DNA of 64,000 bases, from contig JBCFYV010000001.1 in assembly GCA_039000515.1 (NCBI GenBank), positions 29,533,048 through 29,597,047 on the forward strand, read 5' to 3'. Below the pieces are notes generated by a model. That model made no database searches. It was not told where the DNA came from and was given only the letters and a program-made list of their open reading frames with translations. The stretch is from Timema cristinae (taxonomy: Eukaryota > Arthropoda > Insecta > Phasmatodea > Timematidae). A program made the translations under genes and the position numbers. Shown in pieces: positions 63,795 to 64,000 of this stretch. Positions within the stretch are counted from its first letter, which is position 1; each line of letters begins with the position of its first letter.

Positions 63795-64000
63795 GTGGTC
63801 AAATAGTCTAAAACGTCATCCATGCAACATATTTTAATGCCAGTGATGGGTAGATCGGAGCTTTAATTCAGGTCAGGTGTATTCTAAATTGTTTTCCAAT
63901 CTCCCTCCACGCAAATGCACGTACATTCCTCACAATGCAGCCTACCTCATCTATAAAACATTAGCAAGTACGCACATATCCTGAATGGGGTAGTAAGACT
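63795..64000 (+). mobile_element. SINE-1 (head B), cut by the window edge
   Basis: Head GGTGGTCAAATAGTCTAAAA, body CTCCCTCCACGCAAATGCAC, and tail start CCTGAATGGGGTAGTAAGAC at the last bases. The terminal repeat lies outside the window. Confidence 0.7.

Noticed and set aside
1..64000. A host gene with conserved exons
   Set aside because: I scanned the translated frames and found no conserved host protein segment; short exons cannot be excluded without transcript data.

Overview
The window is AT-rich (roughly two thirds A+T by eye) animal nuclear DNA with no recognisable host gene. Every long open frame is short and falls in repeats, simple sequence or unremarkable AT-rich DNA. The content is an archaeology of mobile elements: tRNA-headed SINEs, LINE coding remnants, Helitrons, a broken FLYWCH-MULE transposase gene, palindromic MITEs, minisatellites and microsatellites. 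The Helitron ends resemble those common in arthropods, so I suspect a large arthropod genome, perhaps a crustacean, but the sequence does not settle this. It reads as intergenic or deep-intronic DNA.

Layout. 0.1-1.4 kb: a ~21-bp minisatellite in two blocks with SINE-4 copies between. 2.5-3.3 kb: dispersed repeat R5. 4.3-7.1 kb: SINEs and a pogo/Tigger-like element. 8.3-8.9 kb: a foldback element. 9.8-10.8 kb: an old Helitron 5' end and a SINE-2 with perfect target duplication. 13-16.3 kb: SINE-3, an LTR-like segment, SINE-2, a LINE remnant, a Helitron with both ends, and a 47-bp minisatellite. 18.9-26.9 kb: many SINE-1 copies, two TTAA-ended palindromes, a foldback with a (TA)n centre, a SINE-in-SINE nest and a pair of 155-bp direct repeats. 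27.1-31.1 kb: two arrays of one 62-bp satellite in opposite orientation, one with a 13-monomer higher-order period. 31.4-41 kb: GC-richer unidentified blocks and nested SINEs. 41.7-42.3 kb: a MITE with CG-rich termini. 42.5-51.4 kb: R5 copies, SINEs and the FLYWCH-MULE remnant. 52.3-55.7 kb: a second LINE remnant, a further repeat and a 20-copy minisatellite. 56-64 kb: nested SINE-1 copies, R5, TA microsatellites and a strong G-quadruplex motif.

How the parts work together. SINE-1 and SINE-2 have unrelated tRNA-like heads but share a 3' tail that can fold into a hairpin (ACCC-GAAC-GGGT inside a GCGT/ACGC stem) followed by a trinucleotide repeat. This is what is expected of SINEs copied by a LINE whose reverse transcriptase recognises that tail. 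Three insertions consist of almost nothing but this tail (46-60 bp) yet have 11-13-bp target duplications, which argues that the tail is sufficient for insertion. SINE-1 copies end in (TTA)n-like repeats and SINE-2 copies in (TAA)n, so the two families may use different LINE partners or lineages. Four SINE-in-SINE nests give relative ages.
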